Source of the DNA: Isosphaeraceae bacterium EP7
GTDB lineage: Bacteria; Planctomycetota; Planctomycetia; Isosphaerales; Isosphaeraceae
Direction of reading: 5' to 3'
Length of the DNA: 64,000 nucleotides
Assembly (NCBI GenBank): GCA_038400315.1
Contig: CP151667.1
Coordinates: 620,001-684,000 of the forward strand
Part shown: one piece after another, positions 28,367 to 38,956 of the stretch
How the letters are laid out: each line of letters opens with the position of its first letter
How positions within the stretch are numbered: position 1 is the stretch's first letter
Position numbers and translations under genes: made by a program
Notes under the pieces: model-generated
The model's database searches: none
The model's input: only the letters and a program-made list of their open reading frames with translations
What the model was told of the DNA's origin: nothing

Positions 28367-29458
28367 TCAGAAGGCGTCGGACGAGACGACCTCGCCGCCC
28401 TTGGCCGTGATCAGCGAGCGGAGGACGACGATGCTGGTCGTGTCCTTGAGGAACTTGACCGAGCCGTCGGCGAAGACGACGTTGGCTCCGCCGGGGTGGA
28501 ACGAGAAGATCTCGTCGTTGGCCCCCGCGTTGTTCCCCTTCACGTCCACGCCGTTGACCACCGAGACGGTCGAGTACGGGGTGTCGGTCCGCATCGGGCG
28601 GAACTTGTTGTTGATCGAGCCTGAGACCCCGAAGCCGCCATCGGGCTCGGCCCAGCGCCAGTACTTACGGCTGTTGTAGGTGGAGATGACCGGGCGGGCG
28701 GGCGAGTACGGGGCCAGGTCGTGGCCGATCCGGTCCTGCTCGCTGTAGGGGCTGACGAACCGGGCGTCGCGGCCGGCATCTTCGGCGAAGACGATGGTGT
28801 TGCTGGTGCCGTCGGTCAGCTCGGCGATCCGGGTGCAGCTGGCCTTCAGGGCACCGTCGGCGCGGGCCACCTTGTTGCGGTAGGGGGTCACCGGCGATGC
28901 GCCCGGGACGACCGTTCCGGTCGGGTCGATGTCGGTGTAGACCGTCGCGCCGTAATCCTGCACGCCGTAGCCGACGCCGAACTGGACGGACATGAAGTCG
29001 GTCTGGTCAATGGTGTCTCGGCCGCCCGAGGGCTCGCGAACCGACGAGGGGCAGATGAAGGCGTTGATCACCGAGGAGGTCCCGGTGAAGTTGGCGCCGG
29101 TGGCGGTGTTGTAGTCGAGGTTGAAGTTGATCGTGTTGTAGGCGTTGCCCGCCTCGATGTAGTTCAGGATGCGGGCGAGCGGGCTGTACTCGCCGTCAAC
29201 GAACTGGGTCTGGGGGTTGCCGGCGCTGTACGTGTAGTTGGACGACTCGCCGCCCGGCGGGAAGGCCCCGACGCTGCTCTCGTAGTTGTGCAGGGCCAGG
29301 CCGATTTGCTTCAGGTTGTTGGTGCACTGGATCCGACGTGCCGCCTCGCGGGCGCTCTGCACGGCCGGCAGCAGCAACGCGATCAGGACGGCGATGATGG
29401 AGATGACAACAAGCAGTTCGATCAGGGTGAACCCGCGGCGGGTCGGCTTCGCAAGCAT
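28367..29458 (-). CDS. DUF1559 protein with prepilin-type N-terminus (copy 2)
   Basis: 363 residues from the ATG at 29458 ([18 protein letters not shown]); a longer frame to 29521 puts extra residues before the prepilin signal and is unlikely. The conserved [30 protein letters not shown] block follows. The C-terminal [19 protein letters not shown] motif is intact. It lies 169 nt downstream of dnaE on the same strand and, unlike the other two copies, has no lipoprotein gene behind it. Confidence 0.95.
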   Translation of the reverse strand: MLAKPTRRGFTLIELLVVISIIAVLIALLLPAVQSAREAARRIQCTNNLKQIGLALHNYESSVGAFPPGGESSNYTYSAGNPQTQFVDGEYSPLARILNYIEAGNAYNTINFNLDYNTATGANFTGTSSVINAFICPSSVREPSGGRDTIDQTDFMSVQFGVGYGVQDYGATVYTDIDPTGTVVPGASPVTPYRNKVARADGALKASCTRIAELTDGTSNTIVFAEDAGRDARFVSPYSEQDRIGHDLAPYSPARPVISTYNSRKYWRWAEPDGGFGVSGSINNKFRPMRTDTPYSTVSVVNGVDVKGNNAGANDEIFSFHPGGANVVFADGSVKFLKDTTSIVVLRSLITAKGGEVVSSDAF

Positions 29459-29627
29459 CGGCAAGCATCCTAGAGGACGTCGCCAGCGATCGTCGGATAA
29501 CCCCGGCGATCGAAACGGCAACGCGTTGAGCGTTCAAGGGTAGCCGGCCGTCGTGAGGATCTGCTTTCGGACCCGTGAAAGTTCCGTGAAGGTTGGGTCG
29601 GAGGAGCTGAGCCCTCGATCCGGGGGC

Positions 29628-32600
29628 TCAATCGTCGTCCATGTCGTCACCGGGGCCATCGTCCATCGCCGGGGCCGTGGCCGCGTAGGCCGGGACGGGG
29701 TTGATCGAGGGCTTGCGCGAGGCGGTCCCGCCCAGGCCCAGCAGGCGGACGTTGTCGCAGCCGACGGTCGATTCCAGGTCGTCGAGCATGCGTTCGTCGT
29801 GGCGCACCTTCTGGTTGGGGCCGGCCTTGAAGATCGCCCTGCGGACGCCGTCGAGGCCCAGGATCTCCAGGTAGAGGTCCAGGTTGCCCGCATAAGCCTT
29901 CACCGTCCGGTTGAGCCGCTCCAGGTCGTCTGGCTGCTGGATCCCCTTGTGAAGCCGGACGATCACGCCCCGGGTCAGCTCGGCGGGGCCGTTGTCCATG
30001 GGGATGATCTTGGTGATGACCAGCTCGGCCGGCTCGCGGCGGCGGTCGAGCGTCCCCTTCACGAATGCGATCTGGTCATTCTTGAGGATGCTTTCATTCT
30101 TGGCGAACTCCTCGGGCCAGAGCATCGCCGGCACGGAACCGGTCAGGTCCTCGAAGGTCAGCTTGGCCATCCGGGTCAGGCCCGACCGGCTCTTCTGGAC
30201 CGTCTTGAGCTGGACCGCCGTGATCATGCCCCCCAGCAGGATCTCGGCCTTGTCCGCGGTATTCCCCAGCTCGGCCACCTTGTGCGTGGCCAGCGCCTGG
30301 AGCATCGCGGCGTGGCGTGCCAGGGGGTGGCTCGACATATAAAAGCCGAGCACCTTCTTCTCGTCGGCCAGCTTCTCGGCCTCGGGGGGCTCGGGCACGT
30401 CGGGCAGCGACAGGGCCGCCGAGGCGGCCGGTCCGGAGTCCGAGTCGGGCCCGTCGAACAGGCTGCGCTGGCCGCGTTTGCGGTCTTCCTGGACCGCGGC
30501 GCCGGCCTGCGCGGCGCGGGGGAGGATGGCGAGCCACTGGCTTCGGCGGCCCCCCATCTTGTCGAACGCGCCGGCCTTGATGAGGGCCTCGACGCACGAC
30601 TGGGTGATGACCCCCTGCGGGACGCGTTCGAACAGGTCGGTCAGGTGGCCGAACTTGCCACCCAGGTCGCGGGCCGCCACGATCGCCTCGACGGCCTTGG
30701 TCCCGGCCCCCTTGACGGCCAGGAGCCCGAAGTTCACGGCCCCCTCGCGGGCGACTCGGAATTCGGCCCCCCCCTCGTTGATGTCGGGGGCCAGGACCTC
30801 GATGCCCATGCGTCGGCAGTCGTCGATGTGTTCGACGAAGAACTTCTCGCGCTCGGCCCCGTCCATCTCCGAGGTCAGCACCGCCGCCATGAACTCGGTC
30901 GGGTAGTGCGCCTTCAGGTAGGCCGTGTGGTAGAGCACCTGGGCATACGCCGTCGAGTGCGACTTGTTGAAGCCGTAGCCGCCGAAGAACTCGATCAGCT
31001 CGAAGATCTTCGACGCCTGGTCCTTCGAGACCCCCTTGGCCGTCGCCCCGGTCACGAACTCGGCGCGGCCGGCGGCGATCAGCTCGGTCTTCTTCTTGGA
31101 GATGGCCTTGATGCACCCGTACGCCTGAGAGAGCTCGATGCCCCCCAAGCGGTTGAGGATGCGCATGACCTGCTCCTGGTACACCATGATCCCGTGGGTG
31201 TCTTCCAGGACGTCCTTCATCACCGGGTGCGGGTACTCGGGCTTCTCCCGTCCGTGCTTTCGGTTCACGTAGGAGTCGACCATGCCGCCGTTGAGTGGGC
31301 CGGGGCGGTAGAGGGCCAGGATGGCGATGAGGTCGGCGAAGCGGTCGGGCTTCATCTTCACGAGCAGGTCGCGGATGCCGGCCCCTTCGAGCTGGAAGAC
31401 CCCCTTGCCTTCGCCGCGCTGGAGGAGCAAATAGGTCGCCTCGTCGTCGAGCGGCAGCGAGGCCAGGTCGAGAGGGTCGTCGGCGGGCCTGCGCTCGTTG
31501 ATCAGGCGGACGGCGGTGGCCAGGCTGGTCAGGTTCCTCAGCCCGAGGAAGTCCATCTTCAGCAGGCCGGCCTTCTCGACGTCGCCCATCGACCACTGCG
31601 TGCTGACGACTTCCTTGTCTTTGTCCTTGTTGGGCAGCTTCTGGAGCGGGACCATCTCGTTGAGTGGGCGGTCGGCGATGACGACGCCGGCGGCGTGCGT
31701 GCTGACGTTGCGGGCGATCCCCTCCAGGCGCCTGGCGAAGTCGAGCAGCTTGGCGATCTGCGCGTCCTCGTCGCGCAGCTTGCGCAGGCCGGGCTCCTGC
31801 TTGATCGCATCCTCGATGGAGATGTGCAGGACGTTGGGGATCAGCTTGGTGATCTGCTCGACCCGCGACAGCGGGATGTTCATCGCCCGGCCGACGTCCT
31901 TGATCGCGGCCTTGGCCGCCATCGTGCCGAACGTGCCGATCTGGGCGACGTTGGCCGCGCCGTACTTGTTGCGGACGTACTCGATGACCTCGTACCGACG
32001 CTCCTGGCAGAGGTCGATGTCGATGTCGGGCGCCTCCGACCGGTTGGGGTCGAGGAACCGCTCGAACAGGAGGTCGTATTTCAGCGGGCAGACGTGGCTG
32101 ATGTAGAGCAGGTAGCTGACGATGGCCCCGCACGCTGAGCCTCTGGCGTTCGACGGGATGCCCACCTCGCGGGCGAACCGGACGAAGTCCCAGACGATCA
32201 GGAAGTACGACGCGAAGCCCATCCGGTTGATGGTACCCAGCTCATGCTCCAGCCTGGCGAGCACCTCGGGCGACGGGTTCGGGCCATATCGAACGAGCAG
32301 GCCTTCGTTGCAAAGCTCCAGCAGGTAGGCTTCGGGGGTCTTCTCGTCGGGCGGGTTGAAGGCGGGGAAGAACCGCTTGCCGAACTCGAGGCTCTTGTAG
32401 TTGTCCTCGACCATGTCGGCGATCCTGGCCGACATGCCCAGGGCCTCTTCGTGGCCGGGCATGGCCTCGTACATCTCGTCGGGCGTGCGGACGTGAAACT
32501 CGTCGGTGTCGAACTTCATCCGGCCTGGGTCGTCGAGCGTCTTGCCGGTCATGACGCAGAGCAGGACGTCGTGCGCCGGGGCATCCTCGCGGGTCAGGTA

Positions 32601-33245
32601 GTGGGCGTCGCTGGTGGCGACCAGGGGGATGCCCATGCGATTGGCCAGCGGGACGGCCACGGCCTCGTGGTCGCGCTGGATCTGGACGCCGTTGTTCTGG
32701 ATCTCGATGAAGAAGTTCTCTTCGCCGAAGATCTTCTGGTACCAGGCGGCCAGCTTCTCGGCGTCGGCCGCCTTGCCGCGCAGGAGGTGGTCGGAGAACT
32801 CCGACGAGACGCAGCCCGACAGGCAGATGAGCCCCTCGCTGTGCCGCTCGAGGATCTCCTTGTCGACGCGTGGCTTGTAGTAGAAGCCTTCCAGGAAGGC
32901 CATCGACGAGAGCCGGAGCAGGTTGCGGAACCCGGCGGCGTTCCTGGCCAGCAGGGTCAGGTGGAAGTTGTGCTCCTGCCCCGACACCCCGCCGGCCGTC
33001 TTGCTCGTCCGGTGGTGGGGCGCGACATACGCCTCGATGCCGATGATCGGCTTGATGCCGGCCGACTTGGCCTCGCGCAGCAGCTCGGCGGCCCCGTGCA
33101 TGTTGCCGTGGTCGGTGACCGCCAGCGCGCCCATGCCCTCGTTCTTGACCCGCTTGACCAGCGCCGGGATCTTGCTGGCGCCGTCGAGCAGGCTGAAGTG
33201 GCTGTGGCAATGCAGGTGCACGAAGGGCCGGCTGACGCTCGACAT
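29628..33245 (-). CDS. dnaE: DNA polymerase III alpha subunit
   Basis: 1205 residues, close to the usual DnaE size. The N-terminal PHP domain starts HLHCHSHFSLLDGASK and includes VTDHGNMHG. The polymerase core has the catalytic Asp pair in PDIDIDL (~residue 405) and the SACGAIVSYLL and GGYGFNKSHSTAYA segments. Tandem HhH and an OB-fold (ILLGGMITAVQLKTVQKSRSG) follow near the C-terminus. It is the replicative polymerase. The stop codon is inside a 7-bp inverted repeat (29608-29630). Confidence 0.97.
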   Translation of the reverse strand: MSSVSRPFVHLHCHSHFSLLDGASKIPALVKRVKNEGMGALAVTDHGNMHGAAELLREAKSAGIKPIIGIEAYVAPHHRTSKTAGGVSGQEHNFHLTLLARNAAGFRNLLRLSSMAFLEGFYYKPRVDKEILERHSEGLICLSGCVSSEFSDHLLRGKAADAEKLAAWYQKIFGEENFFIEIQNNGVQIQRDHEAVAVPLANRMGIPLVATSDAHYLTREDAPAHDVLLCVMTGKTLDDPGRMKFDTDEFHVRTPDEMYEAMPGHEEALGMSARIADMVEDNYKSLEFGKRFFPAFNPPDEKTPEAYLLELCNEGLLVRYGPNPSPEVLARLEHELGTINRMGFASYFLIVWDFVRFAREVGIPSNARGSACGAIVSYLLYISHVCPLKYDLLFERFLDPNRSEAPDIDIDLCQERRYEVIEYVRNKYGAANVAQIGTFGTMAAKAAIKDVGRAMNIPLSRVEQITKLIPNVLHISIEDAIKQEPGLRKLRDEDAQIAKLLDFARRLEGIARNVSTHAAGVVIADRPLNEMVPLQKLPNKDKDKEVVSTQWSMGDVEKAGLLKMDFLGLRNLTSLATAVRLINERRPADDPLDLASLPLDDEATYLLLQRGEGKGVFQLEGAGIRDLLVKMKPDRFADLIAILALYRPGPLNGGMVDSYVNRKHGREKPEYPHPVMKDVLEDTHGIMVYQEQVMRILNRLGGIELSQAYGCIKAISKKKTELIAAGRAEFVTGATAKGVSKDQASKIFELIEFFGGYGFNKSHSTAYAQVLYHTAYLKAHYPTEFMAAVLTSEMDGAEREKFFVEHIDDCRRMGIEVLAPDINEGGAEFRVAREGAVNFGLLAVKGAGTKAVEAIVAARDLGGKFGHLTDLFERVPQGVITQSCVEALIKAGAFDKMGGRRSQWLAILPRAAQAGAAVQEDRKRGQRSLFDGPDSDSGPAASAALSLPDVPEPPEAEKLADEKKVLGFYMSSHPLARHAAMLQALATHKVAELGNTADKAEILLGGMITAVQLKTVQKSRSGLTRMAKLTFEDLTGSVPAMLWPEEFAKNESILKNDQIAFVKGTLDRRREPAELVITKIIPMDNGPAELTRGVIVRLHKGIQQPDDLERLNRTVKAYAGNLDLYLEILGLDGVRRAIFKAGPNQKVRHDERMLDDLESTVGCDNVRLLGLGGTASRKPSINPVPAYAATAPAMDDGPGDDMDDD

Positions 33246-34238
33246 CCATCACCTCAACGGCAGGAAGCGCCCATGGCCGGAGGCCGGCCACTGAACGCTG
33301 GAACAGTCATTCTACCCGGCCGGTCACCCGATTTCGACCCTCTGGGGCCTGGCAGGGCGATCAACGCGGGACGCTCATCATCCTGAAAATCGGCCGCCGG
33401 TCGACTCGTCATTGAGCCCCGGACTGGCTCGTTCGAACAGGCTCCCGACCCAATCCTCCCCCTCGCCAGGATCAGCCTGAGGACTCGCGTCGAGCGTGTC
33501 AACTTTACCCCGGCCTGCGTCTCGGTGTCCGGCTCAATCGAGTCCCGACGGTTGTTTCGAATGCCCTGAAGGCTCGGCCTGCTCGCAGTGGGTTGGATTT
33601 GAAACGCGATGGCTTCGTTCCGATTTGGCGACGCCTCGCCGCAAGGGAGAATCCATGCAAATTGACGGAACCCCTTTCCAAAATGCGAGATAGGACGGTG
33701 AATGGGTTCGTTCGGTGTCCGCGAGGTGGGTTCGTTCGGGGACAGATGATGGCTTCGATCGGCAGGATTTTGTTCCGTCGAATGCAGGATGCGGTGCGAT
33801 CCAGATTGTCAAAGAGCCTGGCTCGTCCGGGTGCCGGCCGGGAAGACCACGGGGGCCAATCCTTAGAGTTGCGCTTCGCGAAGAAAAGCGGCGGGAATTC
33901 TTTGGAAGATTTTTCGGATCTCGACACGGACTTCTCCCGCGATGGCCAAGGAGCTGTCTGGCCCGGTCATCTGGAGGCGAGAACCGCGGGAAACGAGTCG
34001 GGCCGGGGTGCCCTGTCAGGGGTCCCCGGCCCGGTTCAGCTCTGAGTTGTCGGCGAGGATCGGTTCGGCGTCTGGCCTCGGAGCTTTTCTCGTCGGAGGA
34101 CGAGGTGCCCGCGAGCGTGGCGGCCTTTAGATTGCCCGGGGGTCCTTTCGAATCCAAGCGTCCGTGACCCCGGACAAGGATGCCTGGCCGGGACGAGACC
34201 CTCATCAGGCGATCCTGCCGCTCATCCCGGGCAGGATT
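33246..34238. other. Gene-free stretch with degenerate short repeats
   Basis: 993 bp between dnaE and a lipoprotein gene. Overlapping frames (33505-33927 minus, 33534-34205 minus, 33593-34045 plus) have no recognisable domain, signal peptide or start context, and their local composition is lower in GC than the genes. From 33600 to 33780 it repeats the GGAACGAA(C/G)CCAT unit on the minus strand. Probably decayed or repeat-derived DNA. Confidence 0.55.
33703..33739 (-). repeat. Two inverted copies of the GAACGAACCCA unit
   Basis: 33703-33715 and 33727-33739 are identical 13-mers (TGGGTTCGTTCGG on plus), 24 bp apart. Variants occur at ~33611 (GGCTTCGTTCCG) and ~33760. The core equals the unit found at 12242-12302. 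Confidence 0.75.
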
Positions 34239-34691
34239 TCACTTGGTCGAGGGGTTGCCTGCCTTGGACGCCGCCTTGAACTCATCGGCGGTCATCTTCT
34301 TCACGGTCCTGTCGAGGAGCAGGACGTAACCACCCGACTCGGGGACCTCCTTGTAATAGGCCAGGATCTCGGGCGAGGGAACCTTGCCCGGTTCCTCGTT
34401 CGTGTCGGGCAGCTTCGAGCCCCACTGAACGATGATCTGGCCATCACGCACCGCCGTCGTTCCGGCGCCCATGAGCATTTCGTTGGAGGTAAATTCCTTG
34501 ACTGATTTGGGCGGGGCTTTCTTAAAGATGGACAGGCCCCGATAGTTCTCGGCCACTTCATTCAAGGAGACGACCTCGATCGCGGCCGCGTCGGGGTCGG
34601 CGTCGGACACGGTGCCGCCGCCGCACCCGGTCGTCATTGCGGTCAACAGGGCGAGAAAAGCGATACGCGGCCGTCCAGTGATCTCGGGCAT
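34239..34691 (-). CDS. Small lipoprotein downstream of DUF1559 copy 3
   Basis: 150 residues with a lipoprotein signal peptide; the lipobox MTTGC puts the modified Cys at about residue 23, followed by a Gly-rich tether. The mature part is predicted mixed alpha/beta without a domain I recognise. It follows DUF1559 copy 3 on the same strand, like the pair at 25439/25853, but a strong intrinsic terminator (34716-34754) sits between them. Expression may depend on read-through or its own promoter. Function unknown. Confidence 0.75.
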   Translation of the reverse strand: MPEITGRPRIAFLALLTAMTTGCGGGTVSDADPDAAAIEVVSLNEVAENYRGLSIFKKAPPKSVKEFTSNEMLMGAGTTAVRDGQIIVQWGSKLPDTNEEPGKVPSPEILAYYKEVPESGGYVLLLDRTVKKMTADEFKAASKAGNPSTK

Positions 34692-34715
34692 TCACCAGCT
34701 CCTATCTGAATACGG

Positions 34716-34754
34716 AAATAAAAAAAGACGGCCGCCGACATTTCGGCGGCCGTC
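34716..34754 (-). terminator. Intrinsic terminator with U-tract after DUF1559 copy 3
   Basis: Arms 34727-34738 and 34743-34754 form a perfect 12-bp GC-rich stem with a 4-nt loop. On the minus strand the stem is followed directly by TTTTTTTATTT. This is the only hairpin of the window with a full T-tract. Confidence 0.9.
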
Positions 34755-34815
34755 GCTCCATGCGTGTCATCCAGGCCTTGTCGTCGGAGGCCGGTCGAAG
34801 GCTGTCGTTAACGGA

Positions 34816-35898
34816 TCAGTATGCGTCGGCGCTCAAGATCTCGCCGCCCGCGCGACTGCCCACGCCTCGCCAGACGATCGGATTGATCGTGTCCTTGACG
34901 AACTTGACTGAGCCATCGCAGAACGAGACGTTCACACCGCCGGGGTGGTAGCTCCGGGCCGCGATGTGCCCCTGGTTGTAGTTGGGGGTGTTCACGCAAT
35001 CCCAGAGCTTGTAGTTCGGCGGCAACGTGTGGCTGTAATAACCGGTCGCGGGCAGGCTGCGATAATACTGCTGGCCGCGATAGCGGAGGCGGGTCTGGTT
35101 GGCGAACGTCGCGCAGTCGGTCGGCGGGATGATCGCGGTGTCGCCGGTGAAGTCGCCGGAGAAGGTATAGACGTTCAAGGGGTCGGGTATAGGGACCTCC
35201 GCCGGCGTGTTGGTCCCGGCCTTGCCACGCTTCGTCTCGGCGAACATCGCCGTGTTGCTCGTGCCGTCGGTAATTCCCGCCATCGACACGCCGATCGCGG
35301 TCCGATAGCTCGGGTTGAGGGTGGTGCTCCCGGCCGGGATGTATTGCGGCTCGGACGTGTTGAGCTTGATCGTGAAAACGCCCATGCGAGCCGTGTTCGA
35401 CTCCTGCGAGGGGAGCGTGCCTTCAAAGTTGCTGGGCGAGTTCCCGGTGCTCGCGAAGTAATTGTTGTAGCCGAGCTGAGTGGTGCCCAGGGTGAAGCGA
35501 TTCGAACTCGGATCCGAAGGACAGATATACGCCGAGACAAGTTGCGTCTGCGCCGTGTTATTGGCCGTGGTCGGACCGTAGAGGTTGATATTGATCTGGA
35601 AATTGAAGGCGCCGTACATCGACGCTTGCTCAAGGAACGGCAGGATCACGGCCGCGACCGAAGCGCGAGCGCCTGTGGTGGCGATCGGATAAGGACCTAC
35701 CCCGGGGGGGAGGGTACCGTAGGTCGACTCGAAGTTGAGTGCCGCCAAGCCCTGCTGTTTCAGATTGTTGGTGCACTGCATGCGCCTGGCGGCTTCGCGG
35801 GCGCTCTGCACGGCGGGGAGGAGGAGGGCGATGAGGACGGCGATGATGGAGATGACGACAAGCAGCTCGATGAGCGTGAATCCGCGACGGCTCTTCAT
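34816..35898 (-). CDS. DUF1559 protein with prepilin-type N-terminus (copy 3)
   Basis: 360 residues from the ATG at 35898 ([15 protein letters not shown]); the open frame to 36135 adds an implausible basic leader. Prepilin signature, [22 protein letters not shown] block and the C-terminal [19 protein letters not shown] motif are all present. It differs from copies 1 and 2 in the middle region, as usual for this family. It is followed by an intrinsic terminator and then a lipoprotein gene. Confidence 0.95.
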   Translation of the reverse strand: MKSRRGFTLIELLVVISIIAVLIALLLPAVQSAREAARRMQCTNNLKQQGLAALNFESTYGTLPPGVGPYPIATTGARASVAAVILPFLEQASMYGAFNFQININLYGPTTANNTAQTQLVSAYICPSDPSSNRFTLGTTQLGYNNYFASTGNSPSNFEGTLPSQESNTARMGVFTIKLNTSEPQYIPAGSTTLNPSYRTAIGVSMAGITDGTSNTAMFAETKRGKAGTNTPAEVPIPDPLNVYTFSGDFTGDTAIIPPTDCATFANQTRLRYRGQQYYRSLPATGYYSHTLPPNYKLWDCVNTPNYNQGHIAARSYHPGGVNVSFCDGSVKFVKDTINPIVWRGVGSRAGGEILSADAY

Positions 35899-36365
35899 CA
35901 GACGGCTCCGACAACAGATGTTGGGAAAGAGGGCCGGACTCGTCCTTGCGCGACATCGCACAGTCGGACCGATGGACGTATGCAGGTCGAACCTCGCGAC
36001 CCGGGGGCGTTGGGTGGAGGTCGTTCGTCTCGAGGGCACGAGACGTTCCGGGGGGCGATCGGCGGACGTCGGCGGTTGGGGACTGCGGATGGCGGGGCGG
36101 TTCGAGGGCGTGTGACGAAGAGGAGAGGTCCCCACACGCGACCGTGTTCATGCGGGCGATTCCGCACGACACCGGTATCTTACGGATTCAATGCGAGCAT
36201 TCAAGAATGGAACAAAAAATTAACATAATGCGAAATTTTGATCGGATTCGGACATGAGAATCGGAGGGTGCCGTCGACGAGGCAGCCGGCCGCCTCGCGC
36301 GGCCCGGTTGGTGGGGGCCGCCGCGGCGGGATCGGGCGTGTATGGTCGCGGGAGAGGGACGGGCG
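35899..36365. other. Intergenic region upstream of DUF1559 copy 3
   Basis: 467 bp. No convincing gene. The 36180-36245 part is AT-rich and holds a candidate promoter on the minus strand: TTGAAT (36204-36199) and TAAGAT (36182-36177), 16-nt spacer, ~280 nt before the DUF1559 start. That distance implies a long leader or another promoter. Confidence 0.4.
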
Positions 36366-36659
36366 TCAGACGGCGATCAGCTCGACCTCGGGGGCCGGGG
36401 CAGCGGCTCGCGTCTCGGACGTGCCTGCGGCCTCGAGGCCCTGCACCAGGGCGCCAAGCTGGAGGGCCAGCAGGCGGTCGGCGGGGGTCTGGCCGCGGAG
36501 CAACGACAGGAACGCCTCGGCCCCGATCAGGACCGCCTTGGGCTTGCTGTGGATCGTCAAGACGCAGCGGGCCGTCGGATCCTCCAGGCTCTCGAGAACC
36601 TTGGGGAGGTCGCGGTGCAGCTCGCGGCTGCCCAAAAAGCGGACGGGGGAATGGGCCAT
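36366..36659 (-). CDS. Phd/YefM-like antitoxin or transcriptional repressor, orphan
   Basis: 97 residues from the ATG at 36659. The first ~60 residues have the Phd/YefM pattern: an N-terminal strand, the ELHRDLPKVLESLED helix, a VLTIHSKPKAVLIG hairpin and the EAFLSLL helix. In Phd/YefM proteins this half dimerises and binds DNA while the C-terminus neutralises a toxin. Here the C-terminus is a helix plus an Ala/Pro-rich tail and no toxin gene (Doc, YoeB or PIN) lies on either side. A near-consensus promoter with an overlapping dyad is upstream (36748-36785), which fits autorepression. A longer frame to 36785 would include the promoter and is rejected. Confidence 0.7.
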   Translation of the reverse strand: MAHSPVRFLGSRELHRDLPKVLESLEDPTARCVLTIHSKPKAVLIGAEAFLSLLRGQTPADRLLALQLGALVQGLEAAGTSETRAAAPAPEVELIAV

Positions 36660-36747
36660 GCCAAAACCTCGGGGCCGTGAAGGCCGATCCAGTTGAGATG
36701 TGTTGCGGGGCGGCGTAGACGTGATACACCCCGGCTTCCGACGATAG

Positions 36748-36785
36748 GTATCCAGGATGATACGCGATCCCGTTTGTTGAGTCAA
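36748..36785 (-). promoter_or_regulatory. Promoter with overlapping operator-like dyad upstream of the Phd-like gene
   Basis: Minus strand TTGACT (36785-36780), 17-nt spacer, TATCAT (36762-36757). The imperfect dyad GTATCATCCTGGATAC (36763-36748) covers the -10 box. Placement is what an autorepressing antitoxin operator would have. Confidence 0.55.
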
Positions 36786-36896
36786 TGTTTATCAGGCCCC
36801 GCGCGTGCGACGATTCCGCGAAAAATCGGCGGATCTCGCATGAAGCGAACCCGCACGCATCAAGGGCCTGCCGACGCTTTGTTTCCGGCCCCGGCC

Positions 36897-38696
<1,800 letters not shown>

Positions 38697-38895
38697 ATCC
38701 GTCGCTTCCCACGCCAGGGACGCCTGCAGGCGCCCCGCACTCGATCGCCCTGCCCGGCACCGGGGACGCAGGCCCGACCGCCCGGCGCTGGGCGACGAGA
38801 CCGACCCGAATTCGAACCGACCGGAGGACTTGAAGTGTACGCGAGCGGGCCGCGCAGGCGAAGGGCCCCGTCGGGAGTCGGCGCGTCGACGCAAG

Positions 38896-38928
38896 CGGGG
38901 GCACCCTCGGGTTGCGAGGATGCCCCCG
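38896..38928 (-). terminator. Hairpin after glycogen phosphorylase gene
   Basis: A 14-position stem with one mismatch (38896-38909 with 38915-38928) and a 5-nt loop, 28 nt past the stop of the phosphorylase gene and before the kinase start. No T-tract. Likely terminator. Confidence 0.6.
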
Positions 38929-38956
38929 GATTGGGGCGTCGGCCGGGGGGCATGGG

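Noticed and set aside
29553-32138. 861-codon open frame antisense to dnaE
   Set aside because: It is an antisense shadow of a GC-rich gene: no domain, composition dominated by Gly/Asp/Val/Leu, and fully inside the dnaE coding region. Similar frames antisense to glgP, nuoM and the M16 gene were dropped for the same reason.
33505-34205. Overlapping frames on both strands after dnaE
   Set aside because: No domain, signal peptide or ribosome-binding site; composition unlike the real genes; contains the degenerate repeat.
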